A stretch of 64,000 nt of DNA from Phormidesmis priestleyi Ana (GCA_001314865.1 LJZR01000003.1:140463-204462); one strand, 5' to 3'. Counted from the first letter of the stretch, positions 34,202 through 44,188 are shown. Notes: a model not told the origin generated them from the letters alone. A program made the numbers and translations.

Positions 34202-34744
34202 ATGAAGCTGACAACTCGCGGACATTACAGCGTTAAGGCCCTGTTGGATTTGAGCCTGCAACCGGCGGGACAAGTTTCGTCGGTGAGCGCTATTTCTAAG
34301 CGGCAGAGCTTGCCCGCACCGTATTTAGAAAAACTGCTCATTGAGCTCAGGCGATCGCACATTGTCAGTTCGGTTCGTGGCCCTCAGGGCGGCTATCGGC
34401 TAGCCAAGCCCCCCGCCCAAATCTCGCTCGGTCAGATCCTAGAGGCTGTTGGTGAATCGACCAGTACCCTAGCGTCAGAAATGACTGATCGCCTTACGTC
34501 AACGCCTGAAGCCAGCTCCTCTAACAGCCTTTCTACTAGTGCTTCTACTAGTGCTTCTATGAGTTCTCCTGTAGTTGTGGCTGCAACGGCTAGCGGTGCT
34601 GAAGACTGGGTGACTTCTATGCTGTGGCATCGGCTGCATCAAAAGCTGAAAGAAGCCTTTTACAGCATTACGCTTGAAGATCTGTACTACGATGCTCGCA
34701 GCTGGCAAGCCGCGCAGGGAGAAGGTGCTAGCTTTGTGGTCTGA
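34202..34744 (+). CDS. Rrf2 family transcriptional regulator
   Basis: 180 residues. The N-terminal winged helix is typical (MKLTTRGHYSVKALLDL, PAPYLEKLLIELRRSHIVSSVRGPQGGYRLA). IscR-like members bind an iron-sulfur cluster with three cysteines after the wing; this protein has no cysteine at all. Instead there is a Ser/Thr/Ala insert (~res 90-130), partly from a 12-bp repeat. So a different signal or none is expected. The stop TGA touches the cobD start (34746), implying translational coupling. Confidence 0.88.
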   Translation: MKLTTRGHYSVKALLDLSLQPAGQVSSVSAISKRQSLPAPYLEKLLIELRRSHIVSSVRGPQGGYRLAKPPAQISLGQILEAVGESTSTLASEMTDRLTSTPEASSSNSLSTSASTSASMSSPVVVAATASGAEDWVTSMLWHRLHQKLKEAFYSITLEDLYYDARSWQAAQGEGASFVV

Positions 34745-34781
34745 GATGGGATTGGAGAGTTGGTCTGAGGGTTGGTCTGAG
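34737..34781. repeat. TGGTCTGAG repeats across the Rrf2 stop and cobD start
   Basis: TGGTCTGAG occurs at 34737, 34761 and 34773, i.e. at 24- and 12-bp steps. The first includes the Rrf2 stop; the later ones encode WSE units of CobD. Confidence 0.7.
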
Positions 34782-35840
34782 ATCGGTCTTAACTCGGCTT
34801 GGTTGGGCGGTGTGGTTTTGCTGGCAGCCGCAGGGCTAGATTTTGTTCTAGGCGATCCTTGGTGCTTGCCGCACCCTGTACAGGCAATGGGTAAAGTCAT
34901 TGACTTATACAGTCAGATGATGTTCCGGCTACCGCTAAAGGGCTGGACAATGCGGGCAGGTGGCGTAGGGCTAGCCTGTGTGTTGATTGGCGGCAGCGGC
35001 CTGCTGAGCGGTTATGGGCTATGGGCATTAGGGCTGATTTCAATAAGGTTGCAAGTCGTTATTGCAGGGGTGCTGCTGGCGAGCTGTTTTGCTGGAAGGA
35101 GCCTAAGACGGGCGGCTGAGGACGTGATGCAGTATCTGCCGTCAGAAAATTGGGTCGGTACGTCAGATGAGATAGACGAAACAGATGATTTGGTGAAGGC
35201 GCGATCGCAGCTAGCAATGTATGTCGGTCGCGACACTCATCAGCTCTCAGCTGCTGAGATTAGACGAGCTGTGTTAGAAACGGTCAGCGAAAACGGGATC
35301 GATGGCGTGCTGGCCCCTTTGTTTTATGCCCTGTTGGGTCTTTGGCTGGGTGCTTGGTTCGCGCCAAAAACAGAGGGACTCATAGGCGTGGTGCTGCCGG
35401 TGTCGATGGCGATCGCCTACAAAGCCGCCAGCACTTTGGACTCTATGGTGGGCTACCGTGAGCCGCCTTATACCGACCTGGGTTGGTTTAGCGCAAAGCT
35501 AGAAGATGTGCTGACCTGGTTTCCCTGTCGCTGTAGCGTGATGACCATTGCGCTCCTCTCTGGTCGGCCATGGCAAGTGCTACAACTCTGTTGGCGAGAC
35601 GCCAACGCCGACCCTAGCCCTAATGCTGGCTGGAGTGAATGTGCCTATGCGGCAGCGCTCGGGGTGCAGCTAGGTGGGCCCAACACCTACCGTGGCAAAG
35701 TAACTAAAAAACCTTTCTTAGGCGATGCCAATCGACCCATTACCTCAGCAGTCATTAACCAAGCGCTAAGCTTGACTCGGCGCAGTTTTTTAATCGGATT
35801 GGTGGTGGGAATGACCGGGTTAATGGCAATTATTGAATGA
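34746..35840 (+). CDS. cobD: Adenosylcobinamide-phosphate synthase
   Basis: 364 residues from the ATG at 34746. Multi-spanning membrane protein of the CobD/CbiB family: LDFVLGDPWCLPHPVQAMGK at the start, ETVSENGIDGVLAPLFYALLG, and the MVGYREPPYTDLGWFSAKLEDVL stretch. It joins aminopropanol phosphate to adenosylcobyric acid in cobalamin synthesis. Its first ~15 residues (WSEGWSEIG) come from the 12-bp repeat at the end of the Rrf2 gene. No other cobalamin gene is in the window. Confidence 0.93.
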   Translation: MGLESWSEGWSEIGLNSAWLGGVVLLAAAGLDFVLGDPWCLPHPVQAMGKVIDLYSQMMFRLPLKGWTMRAGGVGLACVLIGGSGLLSGYGLWALGLISIRLQVVIAGVLLASCFAGRSLRRAAEDVMQYLPSENWVGTSDEIDETDDLVKARSQLAMYVGRDTHQLSAAEIRRAVLETVSENGIDGVLAPLFYALLGLWLGAWFAPKTEGLIGVVLPVSMAIAYKAASTLDSMVGYREPPYTDLGWFSAKLEDVLTWFPCRCSVMTIALLSGRPWQVLQLCWRDANADPSPNAGWSECAYAAALGVQLGGPNTYRGKVTKKPFLGDANRPITSAVINQALSLTRRSFLIGLVVGMTGLMAIIE

Positions 35841-36399
35841 TGCTTGATTAGCGCTTGATCGATACTTGCCTGAGGCTTTATTAGTGCGTGATTGGCGCTT
35901 GACTGATGCCTATCTTAATGCGTGGGTATCTCGTAGACATCAATATCATAGATATAGATATCAGTTAGGTGTAAATAGTGGTGAAACCGTGTTTTAGTAG
36001 GGGTTTACTGCCCGCTGAAAGGGCTAATTTCGGTAACAGTTAAAGGCTGGCTTATATTACTTTTTAAGCAGGCCATATCATACAATGTAAACCGCTATGA
36101 AAATCTCCTAGAAGTGTTTTTAAGAAATTAGTAATTATTTTAGTTGAAGGGTGTAATATTTTGTTTTTTTGGACGGTGGTTAATCGAGCCTGATTCAACT
36201 TCAACCTTTGATTTCAATTCGTTCCCTTTATTCCATCAGCTTCATCAGTCCTACTTTCATTGCGCCGTTTCATAAGTACGGACATTTTCTAATTCTTAAA
36301 CCTCATCCTTAGTAGTCTTCAAATAACCTTTAGACAGATTGCTCGCTCTCCTTGCATACTTTCAATAGATACTTTTAAAGAGGCTTTGATAAAAATTCG
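35841..36399. other. Non-coding region, 559 bp
   Basis: Between cobD and pyrR. Degenerate GCTTGATTAG-like repeats follow the cobD stop, then a cluster of ATATCAnnATAGATAT half-palindromes (35937-35965). A short hairpin GCCCG-CTGAAA-GGGC lies near 36008. I see no PyrR-type antiterminator and no gene. Confidence 0.5.
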
Positions 36400-36936
36400 A
36401 TGGTTCAAAAAGTTGTCAGTATTTTATCGGCTGAAGAAATTCGTCGCACCCTCAACCGACTGGCCTCAGAAATTGTAGAGCGAACGGAAAATCTGAATGA
36501 TTTGGTACTGTTAGGCATCTATACGCGAGGTGTTCCGTTAGCACATGCGATCGCCGACCAAGTTCAGCGACTAGAAAGTCTCTCAGTGCCAACCGGCGCG
36601 CTAGATATCACCTTTTACCGTGACGACCTCGATCAAATTGGCGTACGCACCCCAGCTAAAACCGAAATTCCCTTCGACCTAACAGGCAAATCGGTCGTTT
36701 TAGTCGATGATGTGATATACAGCGGGCGAACCATTCGCGCCGCGCTGAATGCGGTTCACGACTATGGTCGGCCAGCGCATATTCGTTTGGCTGTGCTGAT
36801 TGATAGAGGCCACCGTCAGGTGCCAATTCATCCCGACTTTGTAGGCAAACAGCTGCCAACCGCCAGTGATGAAAAGGTAAAAGTATTTGTGCAGACGGTT
36901 GATCAGCGTGACGAGGTAGAGCTAACGCATCCATAA
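36400..36936 (+). CDS. pyrR: PyrR bifunctional regulator / uracil phosphoribosyltransferase
   Basis: 178 residues, full length. Type I phosphoribosyltransferase fold with PRPP loop [18 protein letters not shown] and the [10 protein letters not shown]-like start. In Bacillus it attenuates pyr mRNA in response to UMP; in cyanobacteria it may act only as a UPRTase. No pyr gene or binding-loop hairpin is visible beside it, so the regulatory part is uncertain. Confidence 0.93.
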   Translation: MVQKVVSILSAEEIRRTLNRLASEIVERTENLNDLVLLGIYTRGVPLAHAIADQVQRLESLSVPTGALDITFYRDDLDQIGVRTPAKTEIPFDLTGKSVVLVDDVIYSGRTIRAALNAVHDYGRPAHIRLAVLIDRGHRQVPIHPDFVGKQLPTASDEKVKVFVQTVDQRDEVELTHP

Positions 36937-37073
36937 GGGCTGTCTTTATTCAGGACAGGTGCTTTCGCGTAAGCTGCTAGCTCACCTTACGTTATGTGCC
37001 ATCAGATCTAAACCGACTATGGGATTGCGGTAATTTAAGACTCTATACTGTATGCCTGTGTGAGAAATCCGTT

Positions 37074-38189
37074 TTGAGTTCGTCATCTTCTGTAAATAGC
37101 GCCGTCAATATCTCCGCTAATGGCGCTGTAGAAAGTCCAAAAGATTCTGTTGCGGCCACTCAATTTTTAGATACTCAAGTCAGAAAGGCTGACCATTTAC
37201 GGGTGTGCCTAGAAGAGGATGTGCAGAGTCACCGTGCGACGAATGGACTGGAGCGCTATCGGTTTACCCATGCTTGCCTGCCCGAGCTAAACCGCGATGA
37301 TATCGATATTTCAACAATGTTTCTGGGCAAAAAGCTGGCGACGCCACTACTGATTTCTTCGATGACTGGTGGCACTGAGCAGGCCCGAATGATCAATCAG
37401 CGCCTGGCTCAGGTTGCGCAGCGATTTGGGCTGGCAATGGGCGTGGGCTCTCAGCGGGTAGCGGTTGAAAATCCGGCGGTGACGGCGACTTTTTCGGTGC
37501 GGCAGTATGCGCCAGATGCATTGTTGTTTGCCAATTTGGGAGCGGTGCAGCTGAACTACGACTATGGCATCAGTCAGTGTCAGCAGGCGGTAGATGCCTT
37601 GGAAGCAGATGCGCTGATTTTGCATTTGAACCCCCTGCAAGAGGCGGTGCAAACTGAGGGCGATGTCAACTTCAAGGGACTATTTGCCAAAATTGAGCAG
37701 CTAGTGCGATCGCTGCCTGTTCCTGTGGTTGCCAAAGAAGTCGGCAATGGCATTTCGGCTGAGATGGCGCGGCGACTCATGAGTATTGGCATCGCTGCGA
37801 TTGATGTGGCAGGAGCAGGGGGAACCTCATGGGCAAGGGTAGAAAGCGAGCGAGCCAAAGATGCCAAGCAGCGACGGCTGGGCAATACCTTTGCCGACTG
37901 GGGCATTCCGACCGCTGAGTGTATTACGGGGATTCGCCAGGTATCGGGCTCGGTGCCGCTGATTGCCTCGGGTGGGTTGCGCAACGGGTTAGATGTGGCT
38001 AAGGCCCTGGCATTAGGCGCGGACTTAGGCGGACTGGCAATGCCCTTTTTACAGGCGGCGAACCAGTCGGAAGCAGCGCTAGAGGCGCTGTGTGAGGCGC
38101 TGATTGCGGAGATTATGACAGTATTATTTTGTACGGGAAGCGATCGCCTAACAGCGCTGCGGCGGCGGGGTGTGATCAAGGAAATCTGA
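37074..38189 (+). CDS. fni: Type 2 isopentenyl-diphosphate isomerase
   Basis: About 371 residues from a TTG at 37074; an upstream start (36996) would add 26 residues without similarity. FMN-dependent TIM barrel with [14 protein letters not shown] near the start, [20 protein letters not shown] and the glycine-rich [13 protein letters not shown] and [16 protein letters not shown] motifs. It interconverts IPP and DMAPP for carotenoids, quinones and chlorophyll tails. The Ser-rich N-terminal ~50 residues are not conserved. Confidence 0.93.
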   Translation: MSSSSSVNSAVNISANGAVESPKDSVAATQFLDTQVRKADHLRVCLEEDVQSHRATNGLERYRFTHACLPELNRDDIDISTMFLGKKLATPLLISSMTGGTEQARMINQRLAQVAQRFGLAMGVGSQRVAVENPAVTATFSVRQYAPDALLFANLGAVQLNYDYGISQCQQAVDALEADALILHLNPLQEAVQTEGDVNFKGLFAKIEQLVRSLPVPVVAKEVGNGISAEMARRLMSIGIAAIDVAGAGGTSWARVESERAKDAKQRRLGNTFADWGIPTAECITGIRQVSGSVPLIASGGLRNGLDVAKALALGADLGGLAMPFLQAANQSEAALEALCEALIAEIMTVLFCTGSDRLTALRRRGVIKEI

Positions 38190-38250
38190 TCAAAATAGCG
38201 CTACCTTAGACTTATCAGAATACTGACATCAAAAATTGAGAAGGCAAGCC

Positions 38251-40065
38251 ATGCGAGACTTTTTAAAAATGGCGGCGGCAAGTGCGCTAGGGACCTTAGT
38301 GGGTTTGTTTAGCTTGCTGTTGCTGGCAGGCCTAGGAACGTTTGGACTCATTAGCGTGCTACTCAATTCGGGAGACTCAGAGCCAGAGATCGCGCTGGCC
38401 GATAAGTCGCTGCTGGTGTTTGACCTAGAAACGGATATTATCGATGGCGTGCCTGCTGTAGCCGGGGCTTTGTTTGAGGTATATGGGGCGGATCGCTCGG
38501 TATCTTTGCACAGTACGCTAGAGGCGATCGCAGCGGCAGCTGAAGATGACAAAATTGCGGGCCTTTATATCACGGGCTATACCAACGAAGGGATGGCCAC
38601 GCTCAAAGAAGTGCGCGCGGCGCTAAGCGAATTTAAGGCCTCGTCAGGCAAGCCGATTTGGGCGTATGCCACTGACTTTGGCGAGCGGGACTACTACATT
38701 GCCTCGGTGGCTGATAACTTGGTGCTCGCGCCCGTCGGTGCAATGGAAATTAACGGCTTTCGTGCCGAAACTCAGTTTTTGGCGAATGCGCTGCAAAAGT
38801 ATGGCGTGGGCGTGCAGGTGGTGCGTGCCGGTAAGTATAAGTCGGCGGTAGAACCCTTTGTCCGCTCAGAAAGCAGTGCTGAAAACGAGCAGCAAACATC
38901 AGTGCTGATTGGTGATTTGTGGCAGGACTTTTTGCAGACGGTGGCGAGCGATCGCGATATTACTGCCGACGAGCTGCAAACACTCGCCGACGAAGTGGCC
39001 CTGATTGAGCCCAATCAAGCGCTAGAAGCCGGATTGGTTGATCGAGTGGCCTTTTATGACGAGGTGCTCACCGATCTCAAAGCGCTCACCGACACCACCG
39101 ATGAACCCGACGAAGCGCTGCCTCAGCTATCCCTGGCAGACTACGCCCAAATCGCTTCTAGAAATCGTAGCTTTGCAGAGGATACGGTCGCGGTGGTGTA
39201 TGCCGAGGGCAACATCGTTGTGGGTGATGATGTAGTGCCGGGAGCCATTACCTCCGAAGGGCTCAGTGCGACGCTGCGCGATATTCGCCGCGATGATGAG
39301 ATTAAGGCCGTCGTGCTGCGGGTAAACTCGCCGGGCGGTAGCGCCGTGGCCTCTGAAATTATTGCCGATGAGGTAAGGCTGCTGGCCGCCGAGAAGCCTG
39401 TGATCGTATCGATGGGTGACTATGCTGCCTCAGGCGGCTATATGATTGCAGCGCCAGGGGCCAAAATTTTGGCTTCGCCCACTACCATTACCGGCTCAAT
39501 TGGCGTATATGGCCTGCTGCTGAACTTTCAAGAAATTGCCAACAAAAACGGGATTACCTGGGATGTGGTAAAAACGGCCAAATTTGCCGATATGCAGACC
39601 AGTGCGCGTCCCCAAACTGAAGACGAACTACAAATTCAGCAGGGCTATACGGATAATTTGTACGATCGCTTTATGGCTATTGTCTCAGAGGGCCGAGATG
39701 TCCCTATGTCTAGGGTGTCTCAGGTGGCGCAAGGCCGGGTATGGACAGGCGAAGATGCGATCGCCGCCAACTTAGTCGATGAGCTAGGCGGCTTGCAAGA
39801 TGCGATCGCCCTAGCAGCAAAAACGGCTGATCTTAGTGACTATTCAGTCGTTGAGCTACCTGAGCTACCCTCACTAGAAGCGCAGTTGCTTGACAGCTTG
39901 TTTGGCTCAGGGATTACGGCTGGCCTTGCTCGTCAGCTGCCCTGGAACAAAGATCCGCTAACCGATCAGCTGCTCAAGCTGCGAGACGAATTTACGCTGT
40001 TAGAAAGTCTGAACGATCCGCACCACACCTACATGCGTCTGCCATTTACCACTGAGATTGAATGA
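38251..40065 (+). CDS. sppA: Signal peptide peptidase SppA (protease IV), 67K type
   Basis: 604 residues from the ATG at 38251. One N-terminal helix (ALGTLVGLFSLLLLAGLGTFGLISVLL), then two fused crotonase-like domains. The catalytic Lys is in AGKYKSAVEPF (N-terminal half) and the Ser nucleophile in DYAASGGYMIAAP (C-terminal half), with TGSIGVYG following, as in E. coli SppA. In cyanobacteria SppA is thylakoid-bound and takes part in acclimation to light. The gene overlaps hisC by 4 bp. Confidence 0.94.
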   Translation: MRDFLKMAAASALGTLVGLFSLLLLAGLGTFGLISVLLNSGDSEPEIALADKSLLVFDLETDIIDGVPAVAGALFEVYGADRSVSLHSTLEAIAAAAEDDKIAGLYITGYTNEGMATLKEVRAALSEFKASSGKPIWAYATDFGERDYYIASVADNLVLAPVGAMEINGFRAETQFLANALQKYGVGVQVVRAGKYKSAVEPFVRSESSAENEQQTSVLIGDLWQDFLQTVASDRDITADELQTLADEVALIEPNQALEAGLVDRVAFYDEVLTDLKALTDTTDEPDEALPQLSLADYAQIASRNRSFAEDTVAVVYAEGNIVVGDDVVPGAITSEGLSATLRDIRRDDEIKAVVLRVNSPGGSAVASEIIADEVRLLAAEKPVIVSMGDYAASGGYMIAAPGAKILASPTTITGSIGVYGLLLNFQEIANKNGITWDVVKTAKFADMQTSARPQTEDELQIQQGYTDNLYDRFMAIVSEGRDVPMSRVSQVAQGRVWTGEDAIAANLVDELGGLQDAIALAAKTADLSDYSVVELPELPSLEAQLLDSLFGSGITAGLARQLPWNKDPLTDQLLKLRDEFTLLESLNDPHHTYMRLPFTTEIE

Positions 40066-41171
40066 TCGATCAACCGCTCAGTTGGTTTCGTCCTGAAATC
40101 AACAACATGCAGGGCTATCAACCGGGAGAATGGCCTGACCTAAACGCTAATATCCTCAAGCTCAACTCTAACGAAAATCCCTATCCGCCCTCTCCCCAAG
40201 TGCTAGCCGCCCTGAGTGAGGTGAGCGCCGAGCTACTGCGACGCTACCCGGACCCAAAAGCAACAGACTTTTGTCAAGTCGTGGGAAAAACCTTTGGCAT
40301 TCCCGCAGATTGGGTGATAGCCGGTAACGGCAGTGATGATTTACTCACGATGTTGGTCAGGGCCTGTGCGGGTTCTGCTACAACCCGATCAACGGCTGAA
40401 AAAGAGAGAATGTTGGCCTATCCGATGCCAACCTATATTTTGTATCGAACGCTGGCGGCGATTCAACCGGCTAAGACGGTAGAGATTGCCTATGAGATGC
40501 AGGGAGACAATTGGTCTTTACCTGTTGAGCAGCTGATCGCAGCGCAGGCGGCGCTGACGCTGGTGGCAACGCCTAACAGCCCCACTGGGCATTGCGTGCC
40601 AATGGCAGATTTGCGATCGCTAGCCGCTGGCCTCAACGGCGTGCTGGTTATTGACGAAGCCTACATAGACTTTGCCGGTGAGGAGGCCGAGCAAGCCTCT
40701 TTGGCACTGGTGAAAGCGTTCGAGAATGTCATTGTGCTGCGAACGCTCTCTAAGGGATATGGGCTCGCGGGGCTACGGCTGGGCTTTGGGATTGCTCAGC
40801 CGCCGTTGCTAGCCGGATTACAAAAGGTAAAAGATAGCTATAACGTGGATGCGATCGCTCTGCGGCTAGGTGCAGCGGCCATTGCTGATCAGCCATATAA
40901 GCGAGCGATTACGCAAAAAGTCATGGCCGCTCGTCAGCAGCTTGCCACAGATTTGCAGGGATTGAATTTTAGAGTGTGGCCCTCTTTTGCTAATTTTTTG
41001 CTAGTGCAGCCACCTGACGGTAAGGCGAAACTTTTGTGTGAAAAGCTCAAAGAAAACCAGATTATGATTCGCTACTTTAATCAGCCGGGATTGGATGACA
41101 AGCTGCGGATTACGGTGGGAACACCTGCCCAAAATGAGCGGATGTTGCTGGCCATTCAAGCATGGCTTTAA
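40062..41171 (+). CDS. hisC: Histidinol-phosphate aminotransferase
   Basis: 369 residues, full length, class II PLP aminotransferase. KLNSNENPYPPSP at the start, ATPNSPTGH, and PLP lysine in LRTLSKGYGLAGLRLGFG. It converts imidazole-acetol phosphate to histidinol phosphate in histidine synthesis; some homologues also act on tyrosine or phenylalanine precursors. The start overlaps the sppA stop (ATGA), an odd pairing with no metabolic link. Two 13-bp copies of AGAAACATTTAAT/GT follow the stop region (about 41199-41224). Confidence 0.93.
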   Translation: MIDQPLSWFRPEINNMQGYQPGEWPDLNANILKLNSNENPYPPSPQVLAALSEVSAELLRRYPDPKATDFCQVVGKTFGIPADWVIAGNGSDDLLTMLVRACAGSATTRSTAEKERMLAYPMPTYILYRTLAAIQPAKTVEIAYEMQGDNWSLPVEQLIAAQAALTLVATPNSPTGHCVPMADLRSLAAGLNGVLVIDEAYIDFAGEEAEQASLALVKAFENVIVLRTLSKGYGLAGLRLGFGIAQPPLLAGLQKVKDSYNVDAIALRLGAAAIADQPYKRAITQKVMAARQQLATDLQGLNFRVWPSFANFLLVQPPDGKAKLLCEKLKENQIMIRYFNQPGLDDKLRITVGTPAQNERMLLAIQAWL

Positions 41172-41288
41172 GCTCGGTGGGGATACAACAACACAGAAAC
41201 ATTTAATAGAAACATTTAGTATCTATTCTCAAGCGCCTATCTCCAAGCGCCCTTCTCAAGCACCTATTTTTAGAGATAGGTCAGGTTT

Positions 41289-41672
41289 TTATGCGATCGC
41301 CTCTGCTTCTACTTCAATCAGCATATCTGGCGCGATCAGCGCTTTCACTTCAACCATGGTCGTAACAGGCGGATGTTCACCGAAAAATTCTTGATGAGCC
41401 TTGCCAAAGGCTTGCCATTGGCTGATGTCGGTAACATACATGCGAGTGCGAACGGTCTGATGAAGTCCTGAGCCCATCGCTTGCAAGGTATCGCGAATGA
41501 TTTCAAAACAGCGGCAGGCTTGAGCATAGGCATCTCCGGGTGCAAAAGTGTTGCCATCCTCATCAATGGGCGCAGTGCCGGAAAGGTAAATGAAATTTTC
41601 GGCTCGCAAAGCCCGGCAGTAGCCCACTTTGGGCTCCCATTCTGTCGCAGTGAAATGGCGGTAAAAGGTCAT
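41289..41672 (-). CDS. RidA family protein
   Basis: 127 residues. YjgF/RidA fold with the active arginine in QTVRTRMYVTDI and the ending VEVKALIAPDMLIEVEAEAIA. RidA hydrolyses reactive enamine/imine intermediates from PLP enzymes. The member belongs to a divergent Rid group (start TATEWEPKVGYCRALR), so the substrate may differ. Confidence 0.88.
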   Translation of the reverse strand: MTFYRHFTATEWEPKVGYCRALRAENFIYLSGTAPIDEDGNTFAPGDAYAQACRCFEIIRDTLQAMGSGLHQTVRTRMYVTDISQWQAFGKAHQEFFGEHPPVTTMVEVKALIAPDMLIEVEAEAIA

Positions 41673-41812
41673 TGTTGGTTCTTAAAAACTACGCTAATTC
41701 TGTTTTTTTTATTAAGTTTTTTGATTGATCTTTTTATTGAGAAGTCTTTGAGAAATATTTGAGAAATCTGCCTTGCTAATCCTATCTATTCTCTGTTTAT
41801 TCTCTAAGTTTA

Positions 41813-41851
41813 CCGTCTATGTCTCCCATCTAAGCCTCCCATCTAAGCCTC
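41813..41851. repeat. 13-bp tandem repeat x3 over a stop codon
   Basis: CCGTCTATGTCTC, CCATCTAAGCCTC, CCATCTAAGCCTC. The stop of the minus-strand YdeP-like gene (41845-41843) is in the third copy. Confidence 0.9.
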
Positions 41852-44113
41852 TCTTACCAGTACAGGTACTCGTTTATAGGCAGGTGTATGAGACTTAGGA
41901 TCACTGACGGCTTTCATGAGCACATTGGCTTCCGGGTAAAACATTAGCGCTGCACCCTGTCGAATGTCGCCGCTGATAATCTCTATATTGTCAAGCTTCC
42001 CGGCCTCACCCTGAACGCTAACGCGCTGATGATTGCTAAATCCGCCTTGTTCAATATCTTTTATATTCATAAGAATGCATTGGCGGTGAGGCATCCCCCG
42101 ATACTTGTCGCCCAGGTCATAAACAACCGTGTTGTGCTGCCGGTAGCTGCGGCCAGTAATGAGAGCAAGCACAGTGCCGCTTGTTTGGCCAAACGCTTCA
42201 GGCGCGGGCAGCGTAAGGCTTGGCATTGGTGTAGGCAGTAGCTTTGCCTTGCCAGAGTCTGTTGCAAACTGCGGGGTTGTAAAGATGCGTCCGCCAATGG
42301 TGAATTCTTCTTGAGTGTGGTCTATTTGGCCTATTTTTTCGTAGCCAGGAATGGTTTTGGCAATGAGTTCTCGGACATATTGAGTGTCTTGAAGCTGCCG
42401 CCAGTGAATGGGCTCGCTGCCGTGAATACGGTGCGCTAGCTCGGTGAGCAAATGAACCTCTGAAACGAGATCGGCTTTATTGAGATGGGTTTTACCCGCA
42501 TCATTGAGTCGCACAAAGTTGTTGCCAGATTCGACGGTGGTTCTGTGCGGATTCTCGAAGCGGTTGAGTACGGGGAGAATGAGTGTGTTGGTTTTAGCAA
42601 GGCCATGAAAGTGGCCTAAGTTTGGCTTTGTTGCAATATAAACAACAGTTTCTATGTTGCCCAAGGCTCGCTTTGCCTGGGTAAGATTCGGACTAGCGGC
42701 GTACAGGTTGCCGCCCAGACACAGCAGCGTATCTACTTGTCCCTGCTCTGCTGCTTCGATGAGGGCACCCGCATGATAGCCCGGTTCGCGTTTGAGCGAT
42801 CGCCCCACAATTTTCTCCAACGCCTCGCGCAGCGCAGGCTGAATATCGTTTTTGACCCCCATCGATCCAAAGCCCTGCACGTTAGAATGGCCACGAATGG
42901 GCATAACGCCTGCGCCCATTTTGCCAACGTTGCCGGTCAAAAGCGCCGTGTTTGCAATCCCGCAAACATTATCAGTGCCGTTGGCCTGATGGGTAACGCC
43001 CATAGCCCAGGCAAAAACGACTTTGTTCGACTCGCCAATGATCGTGGCGGCAGCTTCAATTTCTGTTTGATGAATGCCGCAGGTTTGTGTGATAACGTCC
43101 CAAGTCGTATTGTTCGCTTGGGCCACTACTGCCTCCCATCCTTCTGTATAAGCGACCAAAAAGTCTCGGTCAATCAAGTCTCTTGCGATCAAAGATTTTT
43201 GGATGCCAATAAAGAGGGCCAGATCGCTACCGGGAATAGGCTGTAGGAATAAGTGGGCGATCGCAGAACCCGGAAGCAGAGATTTCACCGGAAAGGCAGG
43301 CGAACCATACTTCACCAAACCCACCTCTTTTACGGGGTTGATGACAATGATTTTACCGTTGCGCTGGTTGCGTAGCTCAATCAACTCGTTCATCAACCGA
43401 GGATGGTTGGCAGGGGCGTTAGATCCCACTAGCACCACACAGTCAGAGTCCTTAAGGCTCTTGAGGCTGACGGTAGAGGTCCCAGAGCCAAACATTTCGC
43501 TCAGCGCAGTGGTAGAAGGCCGATGGCAAAGGTCTGAGCAGTCAGCCAAATTGTTAGCGCCATGCATCCGCATCATCAGCTGTAGCAAAAAAGCCGCTTC
43601 GTTAGAAGATCGCCCTGAGCTGTAGGAGGCGACTCGTTCGGGCGGGTGCTCAAACGCTTGAGCAATGAGTGTATAGGCCTCTTCCCAGGTAATACGCTGG
43701 TAGTGAGCGCTGCCTGCTTTGAGAAGGGCGGGGAAGCTAAGACGACCTAGCCTGTCAGCTTCCATAGAGGTAAGCTGCTGTAGCGCCTCAATGCGATGGG
43801 TCTCAAAAAAATGCGGATTGACCGGCGGCTGCAATTCGGCGTTGACCGCTTCCATGCTTTTCATACAGCGCTGTAATTTTTCGCCTGCTTCATTGGTAAA
43901 TCCGCCCTTTTGCCCGCCCGTGCCCCACGCACAGGAAAGGCAGGCACTTTTATGCAAAAGAGTTTTCCACAGCGCAGGCCCTTTGGGAGAGAGGGTTTGC
44001 TTAGCCCAGTATTCAATCACGGGCAATCCGCCACCGATATGTTTGCCGCTAATCTTTGGATTACTGTTATCGCTGTGGGCCTGACTCTGAGGATCTTCCA
44101 CGGTTGTTACCAT
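41843..44113 (-). CDS. FdhF/YdeP family molybdopterin oxidoreductase
   Basis: 756 residues from the ATG at 44113. N-terminal CLSCAWG, SYSSGRSSNEAAFLLQ, the pterin-binding LVGSNAPANHPR and AWAMGVTHQANGTDNVCGIANTALLTGNVGK, and a C-terminal molybdopterin dinucleotide domain with LITGRSYRQHNT. This is the YdeP group of formate-dehydrogenase-like enzymes; it does not have the full N-terminal Cys set for a 4Fe-4S cluster that true FdhF has. Substrate unknown; E. coli YdeP is linked to acid resistance. moaC, for its cofactor, is 11 kb away. Confidence 0.88.
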   Translation of the reverse strand: MVTTVEDPQSQAHSDNSNPKISGKHIGGGLPVIEYWAKQTLSPKGPALWKTLLHKSACLSCAWGTGGQKGGFTNEAGEKLQRCMKSMEAVNAELQPPVNPHFFETHRIEALQQLTSMEADRLGRLSFPALLKAGSAHYQRITWEEAYTLIAQAFEHPPERVASYSSGRSSNEAAFLLQLMMRMHGANNLADCSDLCHRPSTTALSEMFGSGTSTVSLKSLKDSDCVVLVGSNAPANHPRLMNELIELRNQRNGKIIVINPVKEVGLVKYGSPAFPVKSLLPGSAIAHLFLQPIPGSDLALFIGIQKSLIARDLIDRDFLVAYTEGWEAVVAQANNTTWDVITQTCGIHQTEIEAAATIIGESNKVVFAWAMGVTHQANGTDNVCGIANTALLTGNVGKMGAGVMPIRGHSNVQGFGSMGVKNDIQPALREALEKIVGRSLKREPGYHAGALIEAAEQGQVDTLLCLGGNLYAASPNLTQAKRALGNIETVVYIATKPNLGHFHGLAKTNTLILPVLNRFENPHRTTVESGNNFVRLNDAGKTHLNKADLVSEVHLLTELAHRIHGSEPIHWRQLQDTQYVRELIAKTIPGYEKIGQIDHTQEEFTIGGRIFTTPQFATDSGKAKLLPTPMPSLTLPAPEAFGQTSGTVLALITGRSYRQHNTVVYDLGDKYRGMPHRQCILMNIKDIEQGGFSNHQRVSVQGEAGKLDNIEIISGDIRQGAALMFYPEANVLMKAVSDPKSHTPAYKRVPVLVREA

Positions 44114-44188
44114 GAGTAGGATATAGCTCATAGCGTAGCGAAATTTTACTCTTCGCCAAAGGAATCATTTACCAGAACATCAAGAATT

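Noticed and set aside
34000-34746. Cobalamin riboswitch upstream of cobD
   Set aside because: No B12-box-like sequence is visible and cobD abuts the Rrf2 gene with no leader.
42737-43625. Long plus-strand frames opposite the YdeP-like gene
   Set aside because: Shadows of a well-supported gene; no family resemblance.
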